A stretch of DNA of 64,000 nt from Amphibalanus amphitrite (Eukaryota; Arthropoda; Thecostraca; Balanomorpha; Balanidae): the NCBI RefSeq assembly GCF_019059575.1, contig NW_024881864.1, forward strand, positions 10,001 to 74,000. Direction: 5' to 3'. Below the pieces are notes generated by a model. The model saw nothing but the letters and a program-made list of their open reading frames with translations. It ran no database searches and was not told the DNA's origin. Of this stretch, positions 1 to 13,066 are shown in pieces. The first letter of the stretch is position 1; each line of letters starts with the position of its first letter. The position numbers were made by a program, and so were the translations under genes.

Positions 1-3000
1 ACACGGGGGCAGAGTCGCGACGGACGCGACCGGGAGCTGTCCGTCCAGTGTCCGGCGACCCAGCGATGTCAGTATTGACCGGCGCCCACACGCTGTTCTC
101 AGCGACCAAGAAGCGACAAGATAAATGTCACATCGACTGGATTTATAGAGGTCAAGAGCATACACCAAGACCAGCCTGCTATCCAAAAGTACTGCTCCCG
201 GGATGGGACCGGTAGTTGGCCTATAATGCAGTTCGGGATATGGGGCCGGCAGTTGGCCAATACCGCCTTCGTAGACTGTGGCCCGTCTATGTGGAGATAT
301 ACCGTGCTGGCTGTGAGATGTTCCACCACAGTATGATTGGACACTACACTTATCAGTGCGGCGGCAGAGGCGGAACAATGCACCACTCGGGGCTGACGCG
401 GTAACATCCAGCGCAGTAACACACTTAGTGGACGCAGCGGCACAGCAGCCATTCGGCGAATCATATCGCATGTTTTTATTGCAGCTGATACAATGAGCAT
501 GCATGATGGATGCATGAGTCGGCACTTAGCTCTGCATCGGGATCCATTTCAGCGTGTCAGTGCAATGTTCACAGCACACGTGTGATCCCATTGCCCTATT
601 TCTTCTATCCCCACCGCGGTAATGTCTGAACAAAGGGATATGATAACCGAAATCGAGAAGTGAAAACCACTGAGTGCCCGGTGCGATCGGAGCCATCACT
701 GGGTGCTGTATATGAAGCGGGGAAAGGCGGAGGTCTAATAGGGTGAGCCCTGGAAAGGAGCGCGTGTGAAAAGTCACTCCCCCCGCACGTGAAAGGTGAC
801 CCCGCTCAGTTATAGGGGTGATGACCGGACTGTTAGGATTGACAAATTCTTGCCACGATAGGCACCAGAAGCCAGAACATGCTCACCGTCACGACGGAAA
901 ATACTCGTACATAATCAGCTCAGCCACATCGATGCCACTGGCCGATCTAATAGGGTATTCGGAGCATTCGCTCTTCCCGCAGTGCAGTGGTCAAAATTGA
1001 CGAACTTTTGGCATTTTCTTCACGTAGCAACAACACTGAACAAGTTTTATTGGAAAAGTTTTCTTTGAATTGCACAACAACCCATAGTGATGCGAATTCT
1101 GGCTTACGTTTTGAAAATTGGAGAACGGTTTTCGGAAACATGCCGCATCGCGGTCTCCAATGTCACGTTCTGTATCTGTCAGTATAATATTGGTCCAATT
1201 ATACGAATGATATTTGGTGGATGGCGCAGGGAACATGCAGTGATAAAGACTGCAAGGATAGTAAAGACACTCAAAAATACTCGCACTTACATGCGGCTCT
1301 CTGATACAAGAGGGCAAGAAATGGAGAAGGATTGAGTGATGTTCTGAGATCGTTGCTGCTGATAAGCAGCCGCACCATTTAGATGATGTTTGTAATTTAT
1401 TGTGCGGTCTGACATTTGAGCGGTCTTTTAAAAGTGATACACCTTAAGCTCAAAATAAAATGGGAAGATTAATGATTCAGCCGCTTGTGAGCTAAGCCGG
1501 AGCCTAATAAAGCAGCAATTGATATGGGACGCGCATTTATTTCTTTGCATCGATACTAGGTAATCGATATATTTTCACTAACATAACTGTCTTCCCTCGC
1601 TAGAGCATTCAGTAAACAGTTTAAATCGGTTGCCCACATTCGTGGCGTCAGTATTCAGTAATGACACTACCGTTCCCCGACACGCGAGGCCCTGTTCCCA
1701 CCGACTAACCGACCGTGTCAAATACCTAACCAAACGCCACCGACATCTGTCACGGCGAGCCGTCACCTGTTACCGGCCGCTGCCGACAGTGACGGATGAG
1801 TCACGCCGTGACGCGGCCCGCCCGTGACGCGTCACGGCCGAGTGACGTCGGCCGAGCGCGTGCTACGGCCGGCCGGCGCTGGCCCGTGACGGCCAGTCCC
1901 GGCCGGACGTATGTATACGAGCGACACGGTCAGCCGATGCAGAGGGCCCAGCCGAGACGCGGCGCACAGGGCACCAGTCTGCAGATTTTTCAGCATATTT
2001 GTCCCAGATTTGTACCGTCCAGTAGCACGACTTTCGGCTGGGCGCCGGCAGATTGTCGCGACTTGGCTTATTGTTCTTTTTCTCGGATGGCTGGTCGAGT
2101 TCGATCGATATACGTGTCGTAACTGTAACGGTAGCCAAAAATGGCCGATGGAAACGTGACCGTCCACAGATTAGCCGGCGCCGTGGGTGCGATACGGTCG
2201 TGATCCGTGTCTCTGGGCCGAAAACTCGACGGCGGCTGGCGCCCTGTCACCCATACATAGATAACGACCCGAGATCGATGATTCGACGATTCTGAAAGAT
2301 TATTTTTCCATTACTGGATACAGAGTGACTGCAAGGGAAAGCTAATGATCAAGCTATTGGCAACTAACAAACCTGTACTTACAAACAAATGTTTTTAAAA
2401 TTCAGTTGAGGTACCTGGCGTCATGTTGACCTGAAGGTGAAGTGAACGATGATGTTCGAGTGTCAGCTTCTGTAAGCAGCAGCAGTGGCAGATATACGGC
2501 CGCGCGAATTCCAGTGGCACTTGACAGGGTATTAACAACTGTAATGGGGACGACCCGTGTCACATTTGAATAGAGTTCAACTGTCGTGTTACCTCTGCAC
2601 GTGTCGGTGCCGGTAAGAGAGAGCAGCAGCGGAGATACACGGCGGGAGGAATGTGAAACTCGCATTGCACGCGGGAAATGAGCCGTGTCAGCGGTGGCAG
2701 GTGTCGTGAACATGTCCCACAGGTCGTTACTCAGTTTCACTGCTCAATTAGGTGCTGTAACTGTAACTCGATCCGCTCATCTAAAGCTCCATTCACTTTT
2801 CAACGTTTCCAGAAAGGAAACAAGAATGAAACCATTTCTTCACACCAATTAGTCGGGAGACGATAACTTACTCTCACTATTCATCTCCAAACACCAGCAC
2901 AATGAATGACCAGCACAAAGCCACGCCAGCAGCTGCGTAAATCGCTGCGCTCACCCACAATAATCGCTAAATTGAGCCTCGGTCGCCGCGTAACTTCCGC

Positions 3001-3386
3001 TGAGCCATTTTCGTCTGAGCTACGGCACGGACGTGGTTTTCACTGATGCCTCGGCTTTTTGTTCAGTCGACTCTGAGGGACGGCGAGTATCCCGCGTCAG
3101 AAGGCAGCTGCACCGCTCCCCATCGATTATTAGTGAACACTTGGTGAGCTTCGGGGCGCGGCTGGGTGGGTCGACCTGGCCGGGAACAGCGCCCGCGGCC
3201 AGTTCTGGGGCAGCATCCGAGGCCAGTTCCGAGGCAGCGCCCGAGGCCAGTTCCGAGGCCGTACAACGGGGTCAGACCAGGAGAGTCGGACGAGACGCTG
3301 AGAGAACGCTGAAAGGGTCAGCTCTCCTACATATGGCATGAAAAAAATATCACGGAAAGGTGGCATTACTTTTGCTCCGTCCAACG
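1..3386. other. Non-coding CpG-rich region, no gene recognised
   Basis: I see no reading frame with recognisable domains on either strand. The longest, 138 codons on the minus strand near 99-515, has no family signature. Around 1745-1862 the sequence is CpG-rich with many GTGACG/CGTCAC words in both orientations. A short imperfect duplication (GGCCGGCAGTTGGCC-like) lies at about 203-265. A promoter or enhancer could be present but cannot be shown. Confidence 0.5.
3189..3260. repeat. Short GC-rich minisatellite
   Basis: About three imperfect copies of a ~22-bp unit built on GAGGCCAGTTCCGAGGC-like sequence run head to tail. The repeats create the Ala/Ser/Glu-rich reading frames seen here, which are therefore not evidence of a gene. 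Confidence 0.6.
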
Positions 3387-3391
3387 TATTA

Positions 3392-3425
3392 CCATAGTGT
3401 AATAAATAACAAGTGAAGACACTTC
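3392..3425 (+). repeat. Left terminal inverted repeat of the satellite-bearing transposon
   Basis: The 34-bp repeat begins CCATAGTGTAATAAATAAC and ends AGTGAAGACACTTC. It matches 9139-9172 in inverse orientation without mismatch. TATTA precedes it. Confidence 0.85.
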
Positions 3426-3829
3426 GATTATTTTGTGTAATGCGTTTTCTTCTGCCGGAAGTGCTCTCTCAGAAAATCAACGATATCTGATGACGATTGA
3501 TGACGTTTTCGTCATTGTAGTGCAAAAGTTTCATCCCTGTAGTGAAAACTTCTAACCCAAGAAACTACTATCCAAGCTTGTAGTTATATAAGTGTGGTTT
3601 TAACAGCTAATTCCTTATTTTCTACAAACACTGAAAATAAATCCCTCTACACGCAACTTGAAATGAAATATCACTTAAACATAATGAGAAGACCAAAAAC
3701 CTATTCTTACTACACATCTTTACAAAGTAAGAATGTCTTCTTTATGCCAGAATGGGTATAGCGTATGAACACAGGGACAGGCCCCACAGCTCGCAATACC
3801 TAAGAATTCATGTTCTCTTATCAGGCATA

Positions 3830-6800
3830 TCGTTCGGAAGCTGTGTAAATGCCGACGCAGTGTTAAAATGAGCCAAACAGCAATTCATCAACTGGGCATT
3901 TCACCGGGCTGAAACGCATCGATGTCCCCTGATTTTGCATATAATAATGCATTCAATAGGAACAATGAACATGCGATGACTCTCATTCATTTCGCGCAAT
4001 AAAAAGCATAGGTTCTCAAGTCAAAGTGAAAGAAAAGACCGATCAAAATGACTCGTATAATACAGACTTTGTTTAAATACTCTACACTTTTAGGGGCTGG
4101 TACTGTTATGATGTCCTCTACTTTTGAATATTTTCATACCGGTTCTGTCACATTGCATTCAGTTAGCGATCATACATGCAAAAAAAACAGTGGGTTCTCG
4201 AGAGTAAAGTTACAGAATAGAGTGAATGCTGATACGATGTTCAACATGTTGGAGCGCAGATAGATCGAGTAGGACTTTCATCGGGCTGTGACATCGATGT
4301 CCTCTGATTTTGAATATTTTCACGCATTTTATAAGAAAATGCGTTTATTTCTTTCATTAAATGCAATAAGAAACATGGGTTCTCGAGTCTATGTCAATCA
4401 AAGGACCGATCAAAATGGGTCATGTTTTAGAGACGTTGTCAAAATACCCTACACTTTTTAGGAGCTGGTGGTCTTATGATGTCCTCTGTTTTTGAATATT
4501 TTCATACCGGTTCTGTCAAATTGCATTCAGTAAGCGACCATACATGCAAGAAAAACAGTGGGTTCTCGAGAGTAACGTTACGGAATAGAGTGAATGTTGA
4601 TACGATGTTCAGCATGATTGGAGCGCAGATAGATCGAGTAGGACTTTCATCGGGCTGTGGCACATCGATGTCCTCTGATTTTGAATATTTTCACGCATTT
4701 TATAAGAAAATGCGATTATTTTCTTTCATTAAATGCAATAAAAAACATGGGTTCTCCAGTCTATCTCATTCATAGGACCAATCAAAATGGGTTATGTTTT
4801 AGAGACCTTGTCAAAATACCCTACACTTTTTAGGAGCTGGTGGTCTTATGATGTCCTCTGTTTTGAAATTTTCATACCGGTTCTGTCAAATTGCATTCAG
4901 TAAGCGACCATACATGCAATAAAAACAGTGGGTTCTCGAGAGTAACGTTACGGAATAGAGTGAATGCTGATACGATGTTCAGTATGATTGGAGCGCAGAT
5001 AGATCGAGTAGGACTTTCATCGGGCTGTGGCACATCGATGTCCTCTGATTTTGAATATTTTCACGCATTTTATAATAAAATGCGATTATTTTCTTTCATT
5101 AAATGCAATAAGAAACATGGGTTCTCGAGTCTATGTCAATCAAAGGACCGATCAAAATGGGTCATGTTTTAGAGACGTTGTCAAAATACCCTACACTTTT
5201 TAGGAGCTGGTGGTCTTATGATGTCCTCTGTTTTTGAATATTTTCATACCGGTTCTGTCAAATTGCATTCAGTAAGCGACCATACATGCAATAAAAACAG
5301 TGGGTTCTCGAGAGTAACGTTACGGAATAGAGTGAATGCTGATACGATGTTCAGCATGTTGGAGCGCAGTTAGATCGAGTAGGACTTTCATCGGGCTGTG
5401 GCACATCGATGTCCTCTGATTTTGAATATTTTCACGCATTTTATAATAAAATGCGATTATTTTCTTTCATTAACCCGCGCCCTGGTGGGGTCTGTTTATA
5501 ACGCGACCTGGTGGGGGGGGCTATTTTTTGCCCCCCCCCTCGTATCTCCGAAACTACTGGACGGATCCGAAAAATTCAAACGGCGTTCGAAAGGCCTGTC
5601 AAATTTGTCGAGGGAAACCAAATTTTATTGACCTCGGGGTCACCGACGACGTCACAGGTCAGGTCAAAGATGAAATGTTTCACCGTTCACGGGTCTTCTA
5701 GGGAATGCGCTATAACACCGAGAAAAACGCATTTTGTCGGGAATCAGCGATAGGGCGTCAGTTGCCTAGTAGATATGTTGCTGTTAGAGGTCACTGGTCA
5801 TACCAGGTCAGGTCACAGGTCAGGTCACCAAAGGTCACCAAGGGTCACCACATGAACCCAACTTTACTAAGGTTATGCGATGCATGTTTTATGGCCAGTT
5901 TTTCATTTCCAACTCAATGGTGTTGGGTATAAGACCATCAGGTACGGTTTAGGTCACTTTCTGGTGGAGGTCAGGTCAAGGTCAGGTCAAAAAAGGTCAA
6001 ATTTCAAAGTTGATATTTTTGCATAAAATGGGTATTGATTCGATGCAGCTTGTCACGGGGAGTCTAATGGTGGTCTTTGTTTTGCGCTACGAGGTCTAGA
6101 ATTGCTGAAAATTGAGTTTGAAAATTTGACGTCATCAATTTTGAACAGTTTTTTCGCTATAACTTGGCCAAAAAAAGAGGTATCGATCTCAAATTTGGTA
6201 TGTAGATAGAAGGCGGTAATGACTATCACATATATTCCGTTTTTTTTCGAAATTCAAAAAACTTTTTGGATTTTTTGGCTATTATATTCAAAAAATCTAT
6301 TTTTTGATTTTTGGGGGTCAAAATCCAAAAGTTTCAAAAATCCGAGATAGCAGTTTTGTAGCCCTGTTCATTCTACAGCTTTTATGTCCGTATCATTTTT
6401 CTGTATTTGCAAAGCTATAGGCCTGACAGCTCTTCCCGCGAAACCCTTTTTTGGGTCGAAAACGGCAGAACATGACGTCACTCTGACGTCATTTCCGGCC
6501 AACCTATCATAGCCTTTGGAAAAATTGTTGGTCACAATGTGTAAAATTGATGTCCGGGAGGGTACTGAAAGTTTGGTGACGATCGGCGCAGTGGTTCTGG
6601 AGATATATCGAAAAGTCTGAAGGGGGGCAAAAAATAGCCCCCCCCCCCCCACCAGGTCGCGGGTTAAATGCAATAAGAAACATGGGTTCTCGAGTCTATG
6701 TCAATCAAAGGACCGATCAAAATGGGTCATGTTTTAGAGACGTTGTCAAAATACCCTACACTTTTTAGGAGCTGGTGGTCTTATGATGTCCTCTGTTTTT

Positions 6801-8800
6801 GAATATTTTCTTACCGGTTCTGTCAAATTGCATTCAGTAAGCGACCATACATGCAATAAAAACAGTGGGTTCTCGAGAGTAACGTTACGGAATAGAGTGA
6901 ATGCTGATACGATGTTCAGCATGATTGGAGCGCAGATAGATCGAGTAGGACTTTCATCGGGCTGTGGCACATCGATGTCCTCTGATTTTGAATATTTTCA
7001 CGCATTTTATAAGAAAATGCGACTATTTTCTTTCATTAAATGCAATAAAAAACATGGGTTCTCCAGTCTATCTCATTCATAGGACCAATCAAAATGGGTT
7101 ATGTTTTAGAGACCTTGTCAAAATACCCTACACTTTTTAGGAGCTGGTGGTCTTATGATGTCCTCTGTTTTTGAATATTTTCATACCGGTTCTGTCAAAT
7201 TGCATTCAGTAAGCGACCATACATGCAATAAAAACAGTGGGTTCTCGAGAGTAACGTTACGGAATAGAGTGAATGCTGATACGATGTTCAGTATGATTGG
7301 AGCGCAGATAGATCGAGTAGGACTTTCATCGGGCTGTGGCACATCGATGTCCTCTGATTTTGAATATTTTCACGCATTTTATAATAAAATGCGATTATTT
7401 TCTTTCATTAAATGCAATAAGAAACATGGGTTCTCGAGTCTATGTCAATCAAAGGACCGATCAAAATGGGTCATGTTTTAGAGACGTTGTCAAAATACCC
7501 TACACTTTTTAGGAGCTGGTGGTCTTATGATGTCCTCTGTTTTTGAATATTTTCTTACCGGTTCTGTCAAATTGCATTCAGTAAGCGACCATACATGCAA
7601 TAAAAACAGTGGGTTCTCGAGAGTAACGTTACGGAATAAAGTGAATGCTGATACGATGTTCAGCATGATTGGAGCGCAGATAGATCGAGTAGGACTTTCA
7701 TCGGGCTGTGGCACATCGATGTCCTCTGATTTTGAATATTTTCACGCATTTTATAAGAAAATGCGACTATTTTCTTTCATTAAATGCAATAAAAAACATG
7801 GGTTCTCGAGTCTAAGTCATTCATAGGACCGATCAAAATGGGTCATGTTTTAGAGACGTTGTCAAAATACCCTACACTTTTTAGGAGCCGGTGGTCTTAT
7901 GATGTCTTCTGTTTTTGAATATTTTCATACCGGTTCTGTCAAATTGCATTCAGTAAGCGACCATACATGCAATAAAAACAATGGGTTCTCGAGAGTAACG
8001 TTACGGAATAGAGTGAATGCTGATACGATGTTCAGCATGTTGGAGCGCAGTTAGATCGAGTAGGACTTTCATCGGGCTGTGGCACATCGATGTCCTCTGA
8101 TTTTGAATATTTTCACGCATTTTATAAGAAAATGCGATTATTTTCTTTCATTAAATGCAATAAAAAACATGGGTTCTCGCGTCTATGTCATTCATAGGAC
8201 CGATCAAAATGGGTTATGTTTTAGAGACGTTGTCAAAATACCCTACACTTTCTAGGAGCCGGTGGTGTTATGATGTCCTCTGTTTTTGAATATTTTCATA
8301 CCGATTCTGTCAAATTGCATTCAGTAAGTGACGATACATGCAATAAAAACAGTGGGTTCTCGAGAGTAACGTTACGGAATAGAGTGAATGCTGATACGAT
8401 GTTCAACATGTTGGAGCGCAGTTAGATCGAGTAGGACTTTCATCGGGCTGTGGCACATCGATGTCCTCTGATTTTGAATATTTTCACGCATTTTATAATA
8501 AAATGCGATTATTTTCTTTCATTAAATGCAATAAAAAACATGGGTTCTCGAGTCTATGTCAATCAAAGGACCGATCAAAATGGGTTATGTTTTAGAGACG
8601 TCGTCAAAATACCCTACACTTTTTAGGAGCCGGTGGTGTTATGATGTCCTCTGTTTTTGAATATTTTCATACCGGTTCTGTCAAATTGCATTCAGTAAGC
8701 GACCATACATGCAATAAAAACAGTGGGTTCTCGAGAGTAACGTTACGGAATAGAGTGAATGCTGATACGATGTTCAGCATGTTGGAGCGCAGTTAGATCG
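3830..8800 (+). repeat. 372-bp satellite, about ten copies, dimeric unit
   Basis: The word ATGTCCTCTGTTTTTGAA recurs every ~370-372 bp from about 4111 to 8641; a more diverged partial unit precedes it from ~3830. Each unit is a dimer of two diverged halves of ~186 bp. Both halves start ATGTCCTCTG.TTTTGAATATTTTCA and carry CATGGGTTCTCGAG- or CAGTGGGTTCTCGAG-like ends. Central copies are nearly identical and edge copies are more diverged, as expected for arrays homogenised by unequal exchange. Several units carry 1-bp indels (CATGTTGGAGCGCAG versus CATGATTGGAGCGCAG), which argues against the repeated ~100-codon frames being protein genes. One unit is split by the element at 5474-6663. Confidence 0.9.
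5474..6663. mobile_element. TTAA-flanked piggyBac-like MITE, copy 1
   Basis: The 1190-bp element begins CCCGCGCCCTGGTGGGG, ends with CCACCAGGTCGCGGG and is flanked by TTAA on both sides (5470-5473, 6664-6667). Neighbouring satellite units keep the empty site CTTTCATTAAATGCAATAAG, so TTAA was duplicated on insertion. Near each end a G-run and C-run enclose GCTATTTTTTGC, in opposite orientation at the two ends. The 5' end has an extra internal copy of its terminus (~5500-5520). Between ~5790 and 5998 lie at least ten AGGTCA-type hexamers. There is no transposase frame. The piggyBac assignment rests on TTAA specificity and CCC/GGG ends. Confidence 0.85.
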
Positions 8801-9138
8801 AGTAGGACGAAGGCCCTATAAGTGGGACTTTCATCGGGCTGTGACACATCGATGTCCTCTGATTTGGTGTGTACTGTGTACCAAGGCATTCTGTAAGAGA
8901 CTGGGATTATTTACCTTCATTTAGTGGAATAAAAAACGTGGGTTTTCATGTCTAAGTCAATTAAAAAATCCATCATGACGGGGCATGGAAGACGATGATG
9001 TAGGCTGAGGATAACGTTCAATGATTTTGGGAGTGACGTTTTATGACGTTTTATTACGTCATACTGCAGCGTGAGTAGCTAGATAGCCCACTCCCAGCTG
9101 AAGAAAAGTTGTTACATGAGTTTGCATTATACATTGGT

Positions 9139-9172
9139 GAAGTGTCTTCACTTGTTATTTATTACACTATGG
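9139..9172 (-). repeat. Right terminal inverted repeat of the satellite-bearing transposon
   Basis: This is the reverse complement of 3392-3425, ending TTACACTATGG. TATTA follows directly at 9173-9177, matching the five bases before the left repeat. Confidence 0.85.
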
Positions 9173-12100
9173 TATTACGTAGCGCCTTTTCTTAAGATGT
9201 CAAGTAGGTATAATTATACAACATACGTATATCACAGAATGGCATGCAGAAATGAATGGGGTAAGATTGACGTGAAACAAGAAGTTTGGTAGCAAGCGGC
9301 AACACGGCGCGTGGGATGGTCTTCCTCCATATCTTCCTCAGCATAGATCCCTAGTTACCTACTCTATCCTCGCTGCAAGAATCAGCTTTGAGCTGTTATC
9401 CGGCCGTATATGCAGCAGGAAACACGACCCACCCGCGACCGTGAACGACCAGCGGCCAAGGCTCCGCTAGTCCGCATAAGGAACACTTAAATGGCCACAA
9501 TGGACACCCGGCGTGCCACGGACGCCGACAGCGCCGTATCTCTGCGCCAGCGAACATTGACGACGTCATGCTTTGAGCGGTTCATTGTCGCTTTTCTGCG
9601 TAAGATACTGCAAGTCTTTGTGTACCTGCAAAGAGCAATTTCGTTGCTGCAGCCAAACGCGGTAAGAGGCCGGGGCCGTCTATATATGCGCAGAGTGAAG
9701 CCGGAACCGGCTCACAGCTGTTCTCTGCAGTTACAGCGTTACACTACATTCAACAGTCATGAGGACAATAGTGGCAGGCCGTAGAGATCTGTGGGAGATT
9801 GTCGCGGCATGTGTCGCCGAATGCCTCGGCACACACGGCCCGGAACGGCAGTTTCATTGGCCGTTGGCACCACAAAGGCCCCATCCGTGACGCTCCGCCG
9901 TGACGATCGGAGATTGTAAACATCATCACACACCGGGCCGTCACCTATTGTGACGCGCTGCGACCGTCTGCGTCGCGCCGCATACGTCGCCGTCGGCGAC
10001 AGCGGCAGTTCACTTTTCCTGGCCACCAATCGGTCACGGAGCTGACCTCGGCGGACGTCTCGGCGGTCCAATGGCTGAGTCCGAGCCGGAGTCGCCAGTC
10101 AGAGGTGAAAGGTGAGGTCGCATTGTCGCCGGCTCTGGCGCGGGTCCGGCCAGCGCCGACCCTCCTCGGCAGCGCCGCCCCGCCCTCAGTGATGATGATG
10201 GCCCGAGAGTGGGACGGACCTGGACCGGTCCCGTTCGGACCATCCCAGGGCGGGGTGGCCAGCTCGGTCACCCGCGGGGACAAAGAGAGCACGTCAGGAC
10301 CGTCCCCGTCACTGCACGGGGCAATGTTTGTCCGGGCACACCTGCGCCCGCCGCCGGGAACTTTCCCTGTCGGCGATTCTCCGGCTGCAGTTGGTTGGGG
10401 ACAGACGGCTGCAGCTACATGATGTCAGGAGTTCCAGGGACTCGCGTGGCCAAAAAAAGTGACCAGAATGCTTGTCGTCAGGAGCAGGCACTAGGTGTGT
10501 CGCGTGCAATAACGTGATGATAAGATTAGATAAAATATCGGTATGAACCGACATTACATCGATTATCGGCCTGCAAGGTGACACTGGGTGTCGGGCGAAG
10601 GTGTTCTCTTTCCAGCGTGTGCAGCTACTTTTCCAGGAATGTCGCCGGTCGTGCAATGAGCAGTAATGAAAGTGACGGTGAAACGGCGGTCGTGATCCGT
10701 CATGCACGCGCTGTCTTCTCGGCGGTGTTCGGTGCTGCAGCGAATGTGACTGCACACCCCAGATCTGACGTATCTTTTGACAAAGAAGAGCAGAGAAATG
10801 GCCAACTGTCTCGGTACTCAGGGTGTGACGTCATCATGGCTAAGCCGGATGGATGAGATGCAATCCATTCGACTATAAAACCGGTGAGTACTACTGGGTA
10901 GGCCATTCATATACGAACTATGCATAAGAGCAAATTTCAGTCACTACGCAGTCAATTCAGGTAGTTCTAAATGTGCATGATGCATGATAAGTGCATGTTT
11001 ACAAATTTCAATACCATGCTTGTGACATCGGCTGTTAGGACATTTACACTGTGCCTAATGACCCATTGTTATCCTTGTGTTTGACGTGAGACACATAACT
11101 CGAGGGAAAGAGATGGGGTAGATGACGACGACCACCGAGCCCAGTGGGTTTTCACCGCTCAAATGTAAGACAGTCTCCCCCTCAGATCACCGTCGGCGGC
11201 TATCCCGAGCCTCCGGCCCCGTTTGCTGGCGTCCCGTGTACGGGCTGTATGGAACGATCAGCTTACGAAACGGAAAGCCTCTCCCCTAGCCTCTTATACT
11301 ATTATCACACAAAAACGCCGTCACCAGCGAGCCCATACGCTTCCATCGACGAGCAGCTGCCGAGAGTGAGCTGCCGGCGCGGGGCGCCGTAACGCGGCAT
11401 GTGTGGCGCACGGCGGCACGTGGAGCGGGCTTGGCGCACTGCCAGAAATGAGCCGACAGCAGACAGTACCGCGGGTCTTCGCGGGTTGAGGGGGCCTACC
11501 ACGAGTCCGAGATGTCGCAAAGGAGGGTGCAGATGCTCATTAAGCGTGACCAAATTCAGAGGGCAGAAACTAAACAGCGCCTACGGAGACGGCCGTGCAG
11601 TCAGATCGTGTGGGTGGCAGATGAGCGAGGGTCTCTGTTCTTCAATGAGTGGCTTCGTTGACCAAGGGTGGAATCGAGAGACACGGAAGGGAGGAAGGGA
11701 GAGAATCCTATAGCCCACGCCGGCATTGCTGCATTTTGATTAAGGGTGTCGTTGACCCCGTCTGCAGCCGAGGAGCATAGCGGAAGTGATCGGAATGGAG
11801 GCTATACGTCAAGGGAAGCACCAGTATTCAAGGATACAAAAGGGGAGATAGGAGTGGCTAAATAATGATGTAATGGAATATGAGGATGGGAATGTCTCAA
11901 ATTATTTATCTTCTATGTAATTAGTAGAAGAAGTAAATGACGCTCATCGGTCACTTTAAGTATACCTAGCCTTTAACAGTTTACAATCTACCAAGACGTG
12001 GAGTTTAAAACAATGCCAAAGTTCGGTCGCGAGTTTTTGCGCCCTTCCATCTCATAGCCGTACCTGGCGGGACCGGCCATCCCAGCGGCTGCAAATGTGC

Positions 12101-13003
12101 GAGAACAAATTGGCGCGGCGAATTTGGGCGTCGGACCGCGGCGGGGTGCCTCCGCGGCCGGGGCGCAGGCCAGCCTTTATCGGTCCGCCTGAGATAGTCG
12201 GCCTTGGAGCCTAATTTGTGGGCGGACCCATTCGCACTTGAGCTGGATGTAAATAAGGCGGAAGGGCTAAACTGCAATGCAAGCTCATATGTCAGCGACA
12301 CACGAGATGATATTGCAGTACAATGATCACTGGATCAGATTCCTTGAAGGGTAAGTGCCGTAACCGTGTCTTGTCCTGACGTTGACCAGGAAATTTAAAG
12401 GGATAAACAGCTTGAAAGGAGAACATTCAGGCCTCATATTTGGCCATTGTTACGAGCAATGAAAATACAACTGTGAAATGAAAATGCGTTGGTGGATCTG
12501 ATGACAGTTGAATGACGATGCACCGTAGACGATTTACCGTGCGAATTATATCAGCCAGGTCATTGTGTATTACAACACAACCAGCGTCTCGGCCCGTCTC
12601 GGTATTGAAAACAACTATAGCATAATGATGCCTGGACCGTGATAGCAGGTATTAGCGGTGGAAATTCAAACGCACCAGCCAATTCTGTGACATTAATTTT
12701 ATGATGCGATATCAAGGCAATTCAGCATCTAAGAGTAAACATTAGGTAGGTGCATACATCGGTGTTCGCCAATGGATTTGAGAAACATTTTGAAGAGATG
12801 ATCATTAAGGTTTAACAAAAGAGGCGTGTAACTTGCGTACACACACAAAACAAACCCAGCAATTCACTGATCTCCACTCAGACATTACGTGTTTTCGAGA
12901 ATAAAGGGCCACGCCAGCCGCAAAGTTCATGACATTCCTGCGAACAAAAGCCGATCGGGTATGATGTGGTTTCTTGGCTCGCCGACAGACGGGCCGGCGC
13001 ATG

Positions 13004-13066
13004 ACAATGAGAGCGGACCGCGGTACAATGAGAGCGGACCTCGGTACAATGAGAGCGGACCTCGGT
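13004..13066. repeat. 21-bp tandem repeat, three copies
   Basis: Three consecutive units of ACAATGAGAGCGGACC.CGGT, two identical and one with a single substitution. Confidence 0.85.

Larger units (their letters stand above)
3392..9172. mobile_element. 5.8 kb inverted-repeat transposon filled with satellite
   Basis: A 34-bp sequence at 3392-3425 (starting CCATAGTGTAATAAATAAC) reappears as its exact reverse complement at 9139-9172. Each copy is flanked outward by TATTA (3387-3391 and 9173-9177), a candidate 5-bp target duplication. The terminal repeat contains its own small palindrome, AAGTG-AAGA-CACTT. The interior is mostly a 372-bp tandem repeat plus a nested TTAA element at 5474-6663. I see no transposase frame, so the element is non-autonomous. 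The superfamily is not assigned: the ends match none I recognise and a 5-bp duplication is not diagnostic. Confidence 0.85.

Noticed and set aside
4476..7826. Repeated ~100-codon frames (MMSSVFEYFHTGSVKLHSV...) in the satellite
   Set aside because: The frames recur because the DNA unit is repeated and 372 is divisible by three. Several units carry 1-bp indels that break the frame, and the two half-units look alike only because the DNA is dimeric.
9681..9760. TATATATG with Inr-like words downstream
   Set aside because: A possible core promoter, but the following ATG opens only a short frame with no family resemblance.
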